Assembly (NCBI GenBank): GCA_045589215.1
Contig: JAZNOQ010000099.1
Span: 1 to 17,688, forward strand
Source of the DNA: JAZNOQ01 sp045589215
GTDB taxonomy: Bacteria > Bacillota > Clostridia > Oscillospirales > CAG-272
Reading direction: 5' to 3'
DNA: 17,688 nucleotides
The translations under genes were made by a program, and so were the position numbers. A model generated the notes under the pieces. The model was not told where the DNA came from and did not search any database. It saw only the letters and a program-made list of their open reading frames with translations. Each line of letters begins with the position of its first letter. The stretch's first letter is position 1. Shown in pieces: positions 1-7,177 of this stretch.

Positions 1-1
1 C

Positions 2-625
2 TACGGCATCACCGAATGCTCTCCTCTGATCGCCGTCACGCCTTATTTCGCGCGCAAGTACGGCTCGGTCGGTCCCGCAGTTCAGTCCTGCGAGGCTCGC
101 ATTGCGGGTAACACGATGGGCGACAAGGGTTATATCGAGGGTGAGATCCAGGTCAAGGGTGACAATGTGATGATTGGCTACTACGGCAATGCCGAAGCAA
201 ATGCTGATGCGTTCACCGAGGACGGTTGGTATCGCACGGGCGACGTCGGATATATGGATGACGACGGATATATCTATATTACGGGTAGAATCAAGTCGGT
301 CATCGTTCTTGAAAACGGCAAAAACGTATTCCCCGAGGAGATCGAGGAATATCTCGCAGACATCGAGGAGATCGCGGAGACCGTTGTTGTCGGCAGAAAG
401 GCAGAGAACAGCGACGCGATCGTTCTGACGGCGATCGTATTTGCGGATGCCGCAAAGATCCCCGAGGGCTCGACGATGGAGGAGATGCAGGAGTCGATCA
501 GGAAGCAGATCTCCGCGATCAACAAGAAGCTGCCCTCCTTTAAGCAGATCCACAGGGTGGAATTCCGCGATACCGAATTCGAAAAGACCACCACGAGAAA
601 GATCAGAAGAAATCTGGTCAAGTAA
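2..625 (+). CDS. Acyl-CoA synthetase (AMP-binding), 3' part only
   Basis: This is the C-terminal part of an adenylate-forming enzyme that activates a fatty acid with ATP and transfers it to CoA (or possibly ACP). The frame is open from base 2, so the gene begins upstream of the window. The family motif YGITECSP (A5) starts at the first visible codon. Further on come GEIQVKGDNVMIGYY, the hinge-region WYRTGD, DGYIYITGR and the C-terminal cap with a lysine-bearing end (TTRKIRRNL) where the catalytic lysine of the family sits. The pattern fits long-chain acyl-CoA synthetases better than acetyl-CoA synthetases, but chain length cannot be read from this part. The stop lies 28 bases before the likely fakB start, and fakA follows, so the three look co-transcribed. 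That context supports a role in handling exogenous or recycled fatty acids. An acyl-ACP synthetase is the main alternative. Confidence 0.9.
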   Translation, partial: YGITECSPLIAVTPYFARKYGSVGPAVQSCEARIAGNTMGDKGYIEGEIQVKGDNVMIGYYGNAEANADAFTEDGWYRTGDVGYMDDDGYIYITGRIKSVIVLENGKNVFPEEIEEYLADIEEIAETVVVGRKAENSDAIVLTAIVFADAAKIPEGSTMEEMQESIRKQISAINKKLPSFKQIHRVEFRDTEFEKTTTRKIRRNLVK

Positions 626-640
626 TAGAGCGTAAATGAA

Positions 641-645
641 AGGTG
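641..645 (+). promoter_or_regulatory. Ribosome binding site that sets the fakB start
   Basis: AGGTG (641-645) lies 8 bases before the ATG at 654. The in-frame ATG at 636 has no purine-rich site upstream, and the ribosome site lies inside the reading frame starting there. The 654 start is therefore preferred. Confidence 0.65.
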
Positions 646-653
646 TTAGTAAT

Positions 654-1520
654 ATGAATCATTCGTATGTGATCGTTACCGATTCGGGAAGTGATCTCCC
701 GAAGTATCTCTCTGACGAGCTTGCTGTGAAGATAATTCCGCTCAGCGTCCTTGTGGCAGGAGAGACTCCGGTTGACGACGATCTCGTTGATCGGAAGGGA
801 TTTTACGATAAGATGCGCGGCGGTAAGACAGCGACGACCTCTGCGATCAATATAGAGAAGTTTACCTCGGTGTTTGAAGAGGTCCTCAAGGAAGGGAAGG
901 ACGTGCTTTACCTCGGCTTTTCCTCCGGACTCAGCAGCACATACCAGGCATCGGCCACCGCGGCGGAGGATCTTCGCGAGAAGTATCCCGACCGCAAGAT
1001 CGTAACGGAGGATACGCTTTGTGCGTCGCTTGGACAAGGACTTCTCGTGTATTACGCCGCAAAGCTTCGTGACGAGGGAAAGAGCGCAGAAGAGGTCGCA
1101 GAATGGGTGAAGGACAACCGTTTGAAGCTCGCTCATTGGTTTACGGTCGACTCGCTTGTATATCTGAAGCGCGGCGGACGCGTTTCGGCGGCAACCGCAC
1201 TTGTTGGCGGAATGCTGAACATCAAGCCCGTGATGCACGTTGACGACGAGGGACATCTCGTAAAGGTCTCGACGGTGCGCGGCAGAAACGCATCGATCAA
1301 GGCTCTGTTTGATAAGATCGAGGAGACCGCGATCGAGCCCGAAAAGCAGGTCTTCTATATCAGCCACGGCGACTGCCTTGAGGATGCCGAGAAGCTTGCC
1401 TCGATGATCCGTGAAAAGTACGGCGACGTCAAGGTCGTGATCGACTATGTCGGTGCGGTGATCGGCGCACATTCGGGCCCCGGAACGCTCGCGCTCTTCT
1501 TCCTCGGAACGGTACGTTAA
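654..1520 (+). CDS. fakB: DegV family fatty-acid-binding protein (FakB type)
   Basis: DegV/FakB proteins hold a fatty acid in a buried pocket and present its carboxylate to the kinase FakA, giving acyl-phosphate for PlsX/PlsY phospholipid synthesis in the cytoplasm. The 288-residue product has the usual DegV length and motifs: VTDSGSDL at the N-terminus, TATTSAIN (the variant of the usual TSxPS ligand loop), GFSSGLSSTYQ with the ligand-binding serine region, LKRGGRVSA, NIKPV, and the C-terminal HSGPGTLALFF. The immediate downstream partner is a FakA homologue and the upstream gene is an acyl-CoA synthetase, which supports FakB over an unassigned DegV role. An upstream in-frame ATG at 636 would add six residues but lacks a ribosome site. 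The ligand's chain length and saturation, which differ between FakB paralogues, cannot be read here. Confidence 0.88.
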   Translation: MNHSYVIVTDSGSDLPKYLSDELAVKIIPLSVLVAGETPVDDDLVDRKGFYDKMRGGKTATTSAINIEKFTSVFEEVLKEGKDVLYLGFSSGLSSTYQASATAAEDLREKYPDRKIVTEDTLCASLGQGLLVYYAAKLRDEGKSAEEVAEWVKDNRLKLAHWFTVDSLVYLKRGGRVSAATALVGGMLNIKPVMHVDDEGHLVKVSTVRGRNASIKALFDKIEETAIEPEKQVFYISHGDCLEDAEKLASMIREKYGDVKVVIDYVGAVIGAHSGPGTLALFFLGTVR

Positions 1521-1559
1521 ACCTTTGTCTTTTCTCAAATAGGAGTAATTTTTAAAATT

Positions 1560-3212
1560 ATGGTAATAGACGGAAAAAATTTTTACGGTATGGTTGTATC
1601 GGGGGCAAACGCCCTTTCGAACCGTCAGGAAGAGGTCAACCAGCTGAACGTATTCCCGGTACCGGACGGTGACACGGGTCTGAATATGAGTATGACACTC
1701 GGTGGCATTTCGGGTGTATCTGCGGATGGAGATTCGCTTGCGGATGCTTCGAAGAAGATCGCGAATGCCGTGCTTCGTGCCGCGAGGGGAAACTCGGGCG
1801 CGATCCTGTCCCTATTCTTCCGCGGGTTTTCGAAGGCGCTTGCGGATGCATCTGAGGCGACCGCAAAGGATATTGCGGTGGCATTCAGGAAAGGAACCGA
1901 GGAAGCGTACAAGGCGGTCATGAAGCCCGCAGAGGGAACGATCCTCACGGTTATGCGCAGATCTGCCGAGGAGGCGGAAAAGTCTGCAGAAAGCTACGGC
2001 GAGGATCTTGAGGGATTCTTTTCCTATATTTTCGGCATTGCCGAAAAAACGCTTGAGGAGACTCCCGAGATGCTTCCCGTTTTGAAGGAAGCGGGTGTCG
2101 TTGACGCAGGTGGTGCGGGCTTTACTGTAATGCTCGGCGGTATGCTTTCGTATCTTCAGGGGAAGCCCGTGGCTGCAGAGAACACTAAGAGTGCTCCCGC
2201 AGAAAAGAAGAAGGCGGCTGATTTCAGCGAATTTAACACCGAGGATATCCGCTTCGCGTACTGCACCGAATGCATCGTGGAGAAGAAGAAATCCTACCGC
2301 GGTGAGGATAAGGCGACGAAGCTCGGTGACTTTGTCCGCGGCATCGGCGATAGCGTTGTTTTTGTGGACACCGAGGACCTCATCAAGCTCCACGTTCACA
2401 CGAACAATCCCGGTCAGGTGCTTGAGCATGCGCTTCGCTACGGCTCGCTCCTTACCGTAAAGATCGAGAATATGAAAAATCAGCACTCGGCTCTCTCTGA
2501 CGGTGCAGATATGTCGAAGAAGGATGAGGCGCCCACGGGCGTTGCGATCGAAAAGCCCTACGGCTTTGTTTCGATCTGTGTCGGAGACGGCATTAAGGGA
2601 ACCTTCTCGGATCTCGGTGCCGATCAGATCATTACGGGCGGTCAGACGATGAACCCGAGCACGCAGGATATTCTGGATGCGATCCTCGCGACACCTGCGG
2701 AGACCGTGTTCGTCCTTCCGAACAATAAGAATATCTTCCTTGCGGCGGCACAGGCTGCAGAGCTTGCGGAGGACCGCAAGGTCGTGATGCTTGAGACCAA
2801 GACCGTTCCGCAGGGAATTTCGGCAATGATGGCATTTGACGAGACGGCGACGCTTGATACAAACATAGAGAATATGAACGCGGCGATCAAGAACGTTACG
2901 ACGATCTCCGTGACGTATGCCGTTCGTAACACCACGGTCGAGGGAATGCCCATTCGTAAGGGACAAAAGCTCGGACTTGTCAACGGAAAGATCCGCTGTG
3001 TGACCGACCATACCCGCGAATGTGTATTGCATCTGACCGAGTATATGGAGCATGCGGCGTTTGTGACGATCTTCTACGGAGAATCGGTTTCCGAGGAGAA
3101 GGCGGAGCGGATGCTTGCATCGCTTCGCGAAAAGCTTGGCTATGATAAGGAATACGTGATGATCCCGGGCGGTCAGCCGCTTTACGATTATATCATCGCG
3201 GCAGAGGTATGA
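1560..3212 (+). CDS. fakA: Fatty acid kinase FakA (DAK2/YloV family)
   Basis: FakA phosphorylates fatty acids carried by FakB. The 550-residue product has the full family length. Residues 1 to about 200 form the DhaL/DAK2 nucleotide-binding domain: PVPDGDTGLNMSMT at 34-46 carries the metal-binding aspartates (D36, D38) and N42, ARGNSGAILS follows at 75-84, and AGVVDAGGAGF lies near 178-188. A charged linker (about 205-225) leads to the middle domain with YCTECIVEKK (C235, C238) and KLHVHTNNPG (H278, H280), the region holding the conserved catalytic histidine in FakA. The C-terminal part (from about 340) is the DegV-like domain. AGGAG at 1541-1545 is 14 bases from the ATG, a rather long spacing, and no better start is visible. 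The gene directly follows fakB with a 39-base gap and probably shares its transcript. Confidence 0.93.
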   Translation: MVIDGKNFYGMVVSGANALSNRQEEVNQLNVFPVPDGDTGLNMSMTLGGISGVSADGDSLADASKKIANAVLRAARGNSGAILSLFFRGFSKALADASEATAKDIAVAFRKGTEEAYKAVMKPAEGTILTVMRRSAEEAEKSAESYGEDLEGFFSYIFGIAEKTLEETPEMLPVLKEAGVVDAGGAGFTVMLGGMLSYLQGKPVAAENTKSAPAEKKKAADFSEFNTEDIRFAYCTECIVEKKKSYRGEDKATKLGDFVRGIGDSVVFVDTEDLIKLHVHTNNPGQVLEHALRYGSLLTVKIENMKNQHSALSDGADMSKKDEAPTGVAIEKPYGFVSICVGDGIKGTFSDLGADQIITGGQTMNPSTQDILDAILATPAETVFVLPNNKNIFLAAAQAAELAEDRKVVMLETKTVPQGISAMMAFDETATLDTNIENMNAAIKNVTTISVTYAVRNTTVEGMPIRKGQKLGLVNGKIRCVTDHTRECVLHLTEYMEHAAFVTIFYGESVSEEKAERMLASLREKLGYDKEYVMIPGGQPLYDYIIAAEV

Positions 3213-3218
3213 TAAACA

Positions 3219-3264
3219 GACTGTCGGTAGAGAAAAGTTATCTTTGCCGACAGTCGCTCTTTTT
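3219..3264 (+). terminator. Hairpin with T-run between fakA and pepT
   Basis: A perfect 9-bp inverted repeat (GACTGTCGG at 3219-3227, CCGACAGTC at 3247-3255) is followed by GCTCTTTTT ending at 3264. The 19-base loop can form a second small stem (AAAG at 3234-3237 with CTTT at 3242-3245). It fits a modest intrinsic terminator ending the fakA operon. The T-run ends two bases before the pepT ribosome site, so an effect on pepT translation or read-through attenuation is possible. Confidence 0.6.
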
Positions 3265-3265
3265 C

Positions 3266-3271
3266 AGGAGG
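3266..3271 (+). promoter_or_regulatory. Ribosome binding site that sets the pepT start
   Basis: A perfect AGGAGG is placed 5 bases before the ATG at 3277. It overrules an in-frame TTG at 3244, which would put the first 11 codons across this site and the preceding hairpin. Confidence 0.85.
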
Positions 3272-3276
3272 AAAAA

Positions 3277-4512
3277 ATGAAAGTAGAAGAACGTTTTCTC
3301 ACTTACGTCGCTTATCCGACGATGTCAGACGAAAATAGCCCGACCTGTCCGAGCACCGAAAAGCAGCGTTTTCTTGCAAAGGCACTTGACGCAGAGCTTC
3401 GTGCGATCGGACTTTGCGACGTAAAGACGGATGAGAACGGATACGTTACGGCGACGCTCCCTGCGAATGCGGAGGGCTTTCCGAATACCGTCGGATTGAT
3501 CGCGCATATGGATACCTCGGATGCCGCACCTGACGCGCCGATCAAGCCGAGGACGGTCGAGTACGAGGGAGGGGACATCCTTCTGAATTCCGATCTCGGC
3601 ATCTATCTTACCGAGCGTGAATATCCCTATCTTTCGGGATACAAGGGACAGCATCTGATCGTTACCGACGGAACGACGCTTCTCGGCGCGGGTGATAAGG
3701 CGGGAATTGCCGAGATCGTGACGGCGCTCGAACGGTTGATCACATCGGATATTCCGCACGGCAAGGTGCGCGTGGCGTTTACCCCCGACGAGGAGATCGG
3801 ACGGGACGGCGAGCGGTTTGACGTTCCCGCGTTCGGCGCGGATTTCGCATATACCGTTGACGGCGGAGCTCTCGGAGAGCTTGAGTACGAGACCTTCAAT
3901 GCGGCATCTGCTACTGTCACCGTGAACGGCGTTTCAATCCACCCGGGCTCTGCAAAGGGAAGGATGAAGAATGCCGCCTTGATCGCTTTTGAATATAACG
4001 CGCTTCTGCCGAAGGATGAGATCCCCGCAAAGACCGAGGGATATGAGGGCTTTTATCACCTGACCGATCTTTCGGGCGACGTGGAGAAAGCAAGGCTTTC
4101 GTATATCATCCGCGACCACGACAGGGCGGTATTTGAGTCGAGAAAGAACACGATGCTCCGCGCGGCAGATACGATCAACGCGCAGTACGGAGAGGGAACG
4201 GTTACAGTAAAGCTCACCGATTCTTACTACAATATGCGCGAAAGGATCGAGCCCTGTATGTATATCGTCGAGTGCGCGAAGGAAGCGATGCGGGCGTCGG
4301 GCGTGACACCGATCTGTCAGCCGATCCGCGGCGGAACAACGGGCGCACATCTATCCTTTATGGGGCTTCCTTGCCCGAATCTTTGCACGGGCGGTGAGAA
4401 TTTCCACTCAAGATTTGAATTCGTTTCGGTCGAGAGCATGGAGCGTGTCACCGATATTCTGTGTAAGCTCATTCCGCTTGCGGGAAGTGCGAATGCGGAG
4501 GCGGATCAATGA
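3277..4512 (+). CDS. pepT: Peptidase T (tripeptide aminopeptidase, M20B)
   Basis: PepT is a cytoplasmic dizinc aminopeptidase that removes the N-terminal residue of tripeptides. The product is 411 residues, matching the family. The expected zinc ligands and catalytic residues are present: H77 and D79 in LIAHMDTS, D140 in GAGDKAG, E172/E173 in TPDEEIG, D195 in YTVDGG, and H377 in GENFH. IHPGSAKGRMKNA at 221-233 marks the lid/dimerisation domain. The conserved GGTDGAxLS loop reads GGTTGAHLS here (352-360), so the usual aspartate is a threonine. The start at 3277 is fixed by a perfect AGGAGG. The last four bases overlap the start of the next gene (ATGA), implying translational coupling. A hairpin sits just upstream and no clear promoter was found in the 64-base gap, so transcription may come partly from read-through. 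Confidence 0.95.
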   Translation: MKVEERFLTYVAYPTMSDENSPTCPSTEKQRFLAKALDAELRAIGLCDVKTDENGYVTATLPANAEGFPNTVGLIAHMDTSDAAPDAPIKPRTVEYEGGDILLNSDLGIYLTEREYPYLSGYKGQHLIVTDGTTLLGAGDKAGIAEIVTALERLITSDIPHGKVRVAFTPDEEIGRDGERFDVPAFGADFAYTVDGGALGELEYETFNAASATVTVNGVSIHPGSAKGRMKNAALIAFEYNALLPKDEIPAKTEGYEGFYHLTDLSGDVEKARLSYIIRDHDRAVFESRKNTMLRAADTINAQYGEGTVTVKLTDSYYNMRERIEPCMYIVECAKEAMRASGVTPICQPIRGGTTGAHLSFMGLPCPNLCTGGENFHSRFEFVSVESMERVTDILCKLIPLAGSANAEADQ

Positions 4513-5459
4513 GCGGCGGATCTTCACCCGTGGTAGGACGCTTTGCTCCGACACCCTCGGGACGGATGCACCTCGGGAATATCCTCTGTGCGCTTGCGGC
4601 GTGGCTTTCGGTGCGGAAACAAAACGGAAAAATGGTGCTCCGCATCGAGGATCTTGACGCGGGGAGATGCGCGTTCGGGGAACAGATCGAGTATCTGAAA
4701 AAAGACCTTTTATGGCTAGGGCTTGATTGGGATATGGGTGGAGAACCCGCGGGCTATCAGTCAAATCGGTTCCCGATCTACGAAACCTATTTGAATCTTC
4801 TCAAAGAGAAAGGGCTGCTGTACCCGTGCTATTGCTCGCGTGCCGAGCTTCACGCGGCGACCGCTCCGCACGGAAGCGACGGACAGGTGCTTTACGACGG
4901 CAAATGCCGTAGACTTTTCCTTGAAGGCAAAAAAGCACCGACCGACCGCCCACCCGCACTTCGCGTGATCGTTCCCGACGAGGACGTATCGTTCATCGAT
5001 CTCATACAGGGTGAGTACCGCGAAAATCTTGAAAGGGAATGCACCGATTTCGTGGTTCGCCGTTCAGACGGCGTGTATGCGTATCAAATGGCGGTCGTTG
5101 TTGACGACGGACTTTCGGGTGTCACCGAGATTGTGAGAGGCAGGGATCTGCTTTCCTCCACCCCTCGACAGATCTACCTTTATCGGCTGTTCGGAATGCA
5201 GGAGCCGCGCTTTGCACATATTCCGCTTTTGCTTGCACCCGATGGCAGAAGGCTTTCGAAGCGTGACGGGGATCTCGACATTGGGGCGATTCAAAGAAAG
5301 ATCGGCTCTCCTGACCGTGTGATCGGACTTCTCGGGTATCTCCTTGGGCTCATCGACCGACCCGATCCGCTCCGCGCGGAGGAGCTCGTTCCGTACTTCG
5401 ATTTTGCACGCATTCCGAAAAATGATATTTGCCTCAGAGAGCATGAATTTCTCCTTTGA
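4509..5459 (+). CDS. gluQ: Glutamyl-Q tRNA(Asp) synthetase-like (GluQRS)
   Basis: This is a truncated glutamyl-tRNA synthetase paralogue of 316 residues, comprising the class I catalytic domain without the anticodon-binding half of GltX. GluQRS attaches glutamate to queuosine at the wobble position of tRNA(Asp). Visible signatures are GRFAPTPSGRMHLGN (10-24, containing the HIGH-type motif), LRIEDLDAGR (44-53), a zinc-site pattern with C107, C109, Y129 and C133 as in GluQRS, the short APHGSDG segment, VVVDDGLSGVTEIVRGRDLL, and the KMSKS-type RLSKRDGDL (248-256). The ATG overlaps the pepT stop by four bases. A strong terminator follows at 5512-5544. The short length and zinc-site spacing argue against a functional GltX. 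Assignment within the Glx family rests on these features alone. Confidence 0.85.
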   Translation: MSGGSSPVVGRFAPTPSGRMHLGNILCALAAWLSVRKQNGKMVLRIEDLDAGRCAFGEQIEYLKKDLLWLGLDWDMGGEPAGYQSNRFPIYETYLNLLKEKGLLYPCYCSRAELHAATAPHGSDGQVLYDGKCRRLFLEGKKAPTDRPPALRVIVPDEDVSFIDLIQGEYRENLERECTDFVVRRSDGVYAYQMAVVVDDGLSGVTEIVRGRDLLSSTPRQIYLYRLFGMQEPRFAHIPLLLAPDGRRLSKRDGDLDIGAIQRKIGSPDRVIGLLGYLLGLIDRPDPLRAEELVPYFDFARIPKNDICLREHEFLL

Positions 5460-5511
5460 CGGAGGAAAACGCGCCCACGTGACAAAAACGAACAATATCT
5501 ACAAAAAAAAC

Positions 5512-5544
5512 AGAAATCTCCGATGATTTTCGGGGATTTCTTTT
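5512..5544 (+). terminator. Intrinsic terminator after gluQ
   Basis: A 12-bp stem (AGAAATCTCCGA with TCGGGGATTTCT, one G-T pair) has a six-base loop and runs into a T-rich tail ending at 5544. It closes the pepT-gluQ unit and lies two bases before the -35 box of the next promoter. Confidence 0.85.
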
Positions 5545-5545
5545 G

Positions 5546-5574
5546 TTGACTTTCACTGAAAAAAATGCTATTAT
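5546..5574 (+). promoter_or_regulatory. Sigma-A type promoter for the antiporter gene
   Basis: TTGACT (5546-5551) and TATTAT (5569-5574) are separated by exactly 17 bases. A TGC just upstream of the -10 box gives an extended -10. Transcription should start about 5581, leaving a leader of some 45 bases. Confidence 0.8.
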
Positions 5575-5625
5575 TATAAAGTTAGATTTGTTTCGTTTTA
5601 TCTTAAATTATGAACGGAGAAAGTT

Positions 5626-7008
5626 ATGGAAATCCTTTTAAATTTATGTCTTGCAATTTTTGCGGGACTGATCATTGCTCGTCTGATCGAGCCCCTTGGT
5701 CTTCCGTCGGTAACGGGTTACCTGATCGCGGGTGTTCTGATCGGCCCATATTGTCTTGGACATCTCAGCGAATACATCGGCTTTGGGTTTGGAACGATGG
5801 AAGAGGTTGAAACCCTGCAGCTCGTTTCGAAGATCGCGCTCGGTTTTATTGCCTTTTCGATCGGAAGTGAATTCCGTCTTGAGCATCTCCGTCACATCGG
5901 AAAGCAGGCAACGGTTATTGCGATCTTCCAGGCACTTGCCGCGACCGTCCTTGTTGACGGCGCATTGATCGCGCTCCATTTCGCATTCCCCGAAATTCTG
6001 CCTTTTCCTGCTGCGATCGTTCTCGGTGCGATCGCAACCGCGACGGCACCTGCTGCAACATTGATGGTCGTTAAGCAGTTCAAGGCAAAGGGACCGCTTA
6101 CCGATATTCTTCTTCCGATCGTCGCACTTGACGATGCCGTCGGACTCATTGTGTTTGCCGTTTCCTTCGGTGTAGCAAAGGCGATGGTAAGCGGGGAACT
6201 CGATATTTTTTCGATCCTCGTGAATCCGATGCTTGAGATCGCTTGTTCGCTTCTGCTCGGAGCTATCTTTGGATTTATTCTTGCGAAGATCATGGATATC
6301 TTCCACCGCTACGACCGCCGTGTTTGCCTTACGCTTGCATTCGTTTTCCTTACGGTTGCGATTTGTATGAATGATTTTGCGGTTGGACCTGTACACATCC
6401 ATTTCTCCTCACTGCTGACCTGTATGATGCTGGGAACGGTATTCTGCAACGTTACAACGTTGAAGCGCTCCACGCGCATTATGGACGAGACCGACCACTG
6501 GACCACCGTAGTTCTCGTTACCTTCTTCGTTATCAGCGGTGCAGAGCTTGAGCTCGACGTATTTCTTCAGCTCGGCGTTGTTGTTACGGGTGTTGTGTAT
6601 ATCATCGCGCGCTCTCTCGGCAAATACTTCGGTTCCCGTCTCAGTGCGAAGATGGTGGGATGCAGTGATACGATCCAAAAGTATCTCGGTATTACGCTTC
6701 TCCCTCAAGCCGGCGTCGCACTTGGTATGGCAGTAACTGCGATGGAGCTTGGGACGGAGACCGGAAGCCTTGTGCGGAATATCACGCTCTTTGCAGTGCT
6801 CGTTTATGAGCTTGTCGGTCCGCTCCTTACGAAGATCTCTTTGATCCGTGCGGGAGAGATCACGCCCGAAAACGCGAAGCCGAAGCTCGAGACCGTGAAA
6901 AAGGCACATGCGAAAGCGGCTGCAGCTGCGGCGGCTACGCCCGAAGCGCAAAGCACCTGCCCGAAGGCGCAGGAATCGGGTTGCCCTTGTCCTGAGGCAA
7001 AAAAATAA
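5626..7008 (+). CDS. CPA2-type cation:proton antiporter (KefB/NapA-like)
   Basis: This polytopic membrane protein of 460 residues should exchange Na+ or K+ for protons. Residues 1 to about 408 form the transporter domain: IARLIEPLGLPSVTGYLIAG at 17-36 is the family's N-terminal signature, TATAPAATLMVV at 138-149 resembles the unwound-helix motif, and ALDDAVGL carries the paired acidic residues D169-D170. Such a DD pair is typical of electrogenic CPA2 exchangers, whereas Kef channels have QD. No RCK/TrkA-N regulatory domain follows. Instead the last 46 residues form a charged, low-complexity tail with seven alanines in a row and three cysteines (C445, C453, C455) in Cys-Pro dipeptides. GGAGA at 5616-5620 precedes the ATG by 5 bases. 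The gene is monocistronic, with its own promoter and terminator. The transported ion cannot be told from sequence. Confidence 0.88.
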   Translation: MEILLNLCLAIFAGLIIARLIEPLGLPSVTGYLIAGVLIGPYCLGHLSEYIGFGFGTMEEVETLQLVSKIALGFIAFSIGSEFRLEHLRHIGKQATVIAIFQALAATVLVDGALIALHFAFPEILPFPAAIVLGAIATATAPAATLMVVKQFKAKGPLTDILLPIVALDDAVGLIVFAVSFGVAKAMVSGELDIFSILVNPMLEIACSLLLGAIFGFILAKIMDIFHRYDRRVCLTLAFVFLTVAICMNDFAVGPVHIHFSSLLTCMMLGTVFCNVTTLKRSTRIMDETDHWTTVVLVTFFVISGAELELDVFLQLGVVVTGVVYIIARSLGKYFGSRLSAKMVGCSDTIQKYLGITLLPQAGVALGMAVTAMELGTETGSLVRNITLFAVLVYELVGPLLTKISLIRAGEITPENAKPKLETVKKAHAKAAAAAAATPEAQSTCPKAQESGCPCPEAKK

Positions 7009-7034
7009 TATCCCGAATTAAATAAAAATATACG

Positions 7035-7069
7035 AAAAGATCGGTTACAAAAAGTAGCCGATCTTTTTT
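7035..7069 (+). terminator. Intrinsic terminator after the antiporter gene
   Basis: The 13-bp stem AAAGATCGGTTAC / GTAGCCGATCTTT (one T-G pair) has a five-A loop and is followed by a run of six T. It is symmetric enough (A-run before, T-run after) to work on both strands, although no opposing gene is present. Confidence 0.9.
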
Positions 7070-7108
7070 GTGCCTGTCCGTTTTTTGAATTTTTCGTGTA
7101 CACCTCTC

Positions 7109-7116
7109 TTTGACAA
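7109..7116 (-). promoter_or_regulatory. Candidate Spo0A box overlapping the spoIIGA -35
   Basis: Read on the minus strand this is TTGTCAAA, matching the TTGTCRAA form of the Spo0A binding site. It covers the -35 hexamer of the spoIIGA promoter, as the functional 0A box does at the spoIIG promoter of Bacillus subtilis. I saw no convincing second box in the 40 bases upstream. Confidence 0.5.
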
Positions 7117-7142
7117 TTTTTTTGAAGCGTGCCGTGTATAAT
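7110..7142 (+). promoter_or_regulatory. spoIIG-type promoter with 21-bp spacer
   Basis: A perfect TTGACA (7110-7115) and a perfect TATAAT (7137-7142) are 21 bases apart, too far for unaided sigma-A RNA polymerase. The B. subtilis spoIIG promoter is known for the same defect (22 bp), overcome by phosphorylated Spo0A. The predicted start near 7149 leaves a leader of about 30 bases with AGGAGGG at 7161-7167. Confidence 0.65.
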
Positions 7143-7177
7143 ACACTCATCACAAAAGGCAGGAGGGCTTCTCTACG

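Noticed and set aside
618..1538. Long minus-strand open frame (306 codons) opposite fakB
   Set aside because: It mirrors the codon pattern of the strongly supported DegV gene, shows no recognisable domain, has low-complexity basic composition and no ribosome site.
1812..3053. 413-codon minus-strand open frame opposite fakA
   Set aside because: Its length is notable, but it lies wholly inside FakA, which has all family motifs. The antisense product is rich in Arg, His and Leu without a domain, as expected from the codon bias of this genome.
3244..3276. TTG start adding 11 residues to peptidase T
   Set aside because: The added part crosses the hairpin and the perfect AGGAGG that serves the ATG at 3277. 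PepT homologues start at the equivalent of the ATG.
5644..6402. 252-codon minus-strand open frame inside the antiporter gene
   Set aside because: A very polar Lys/Arg/Asn-rich product that is simply the complement of membrane-helix codons, with no supporting signals.
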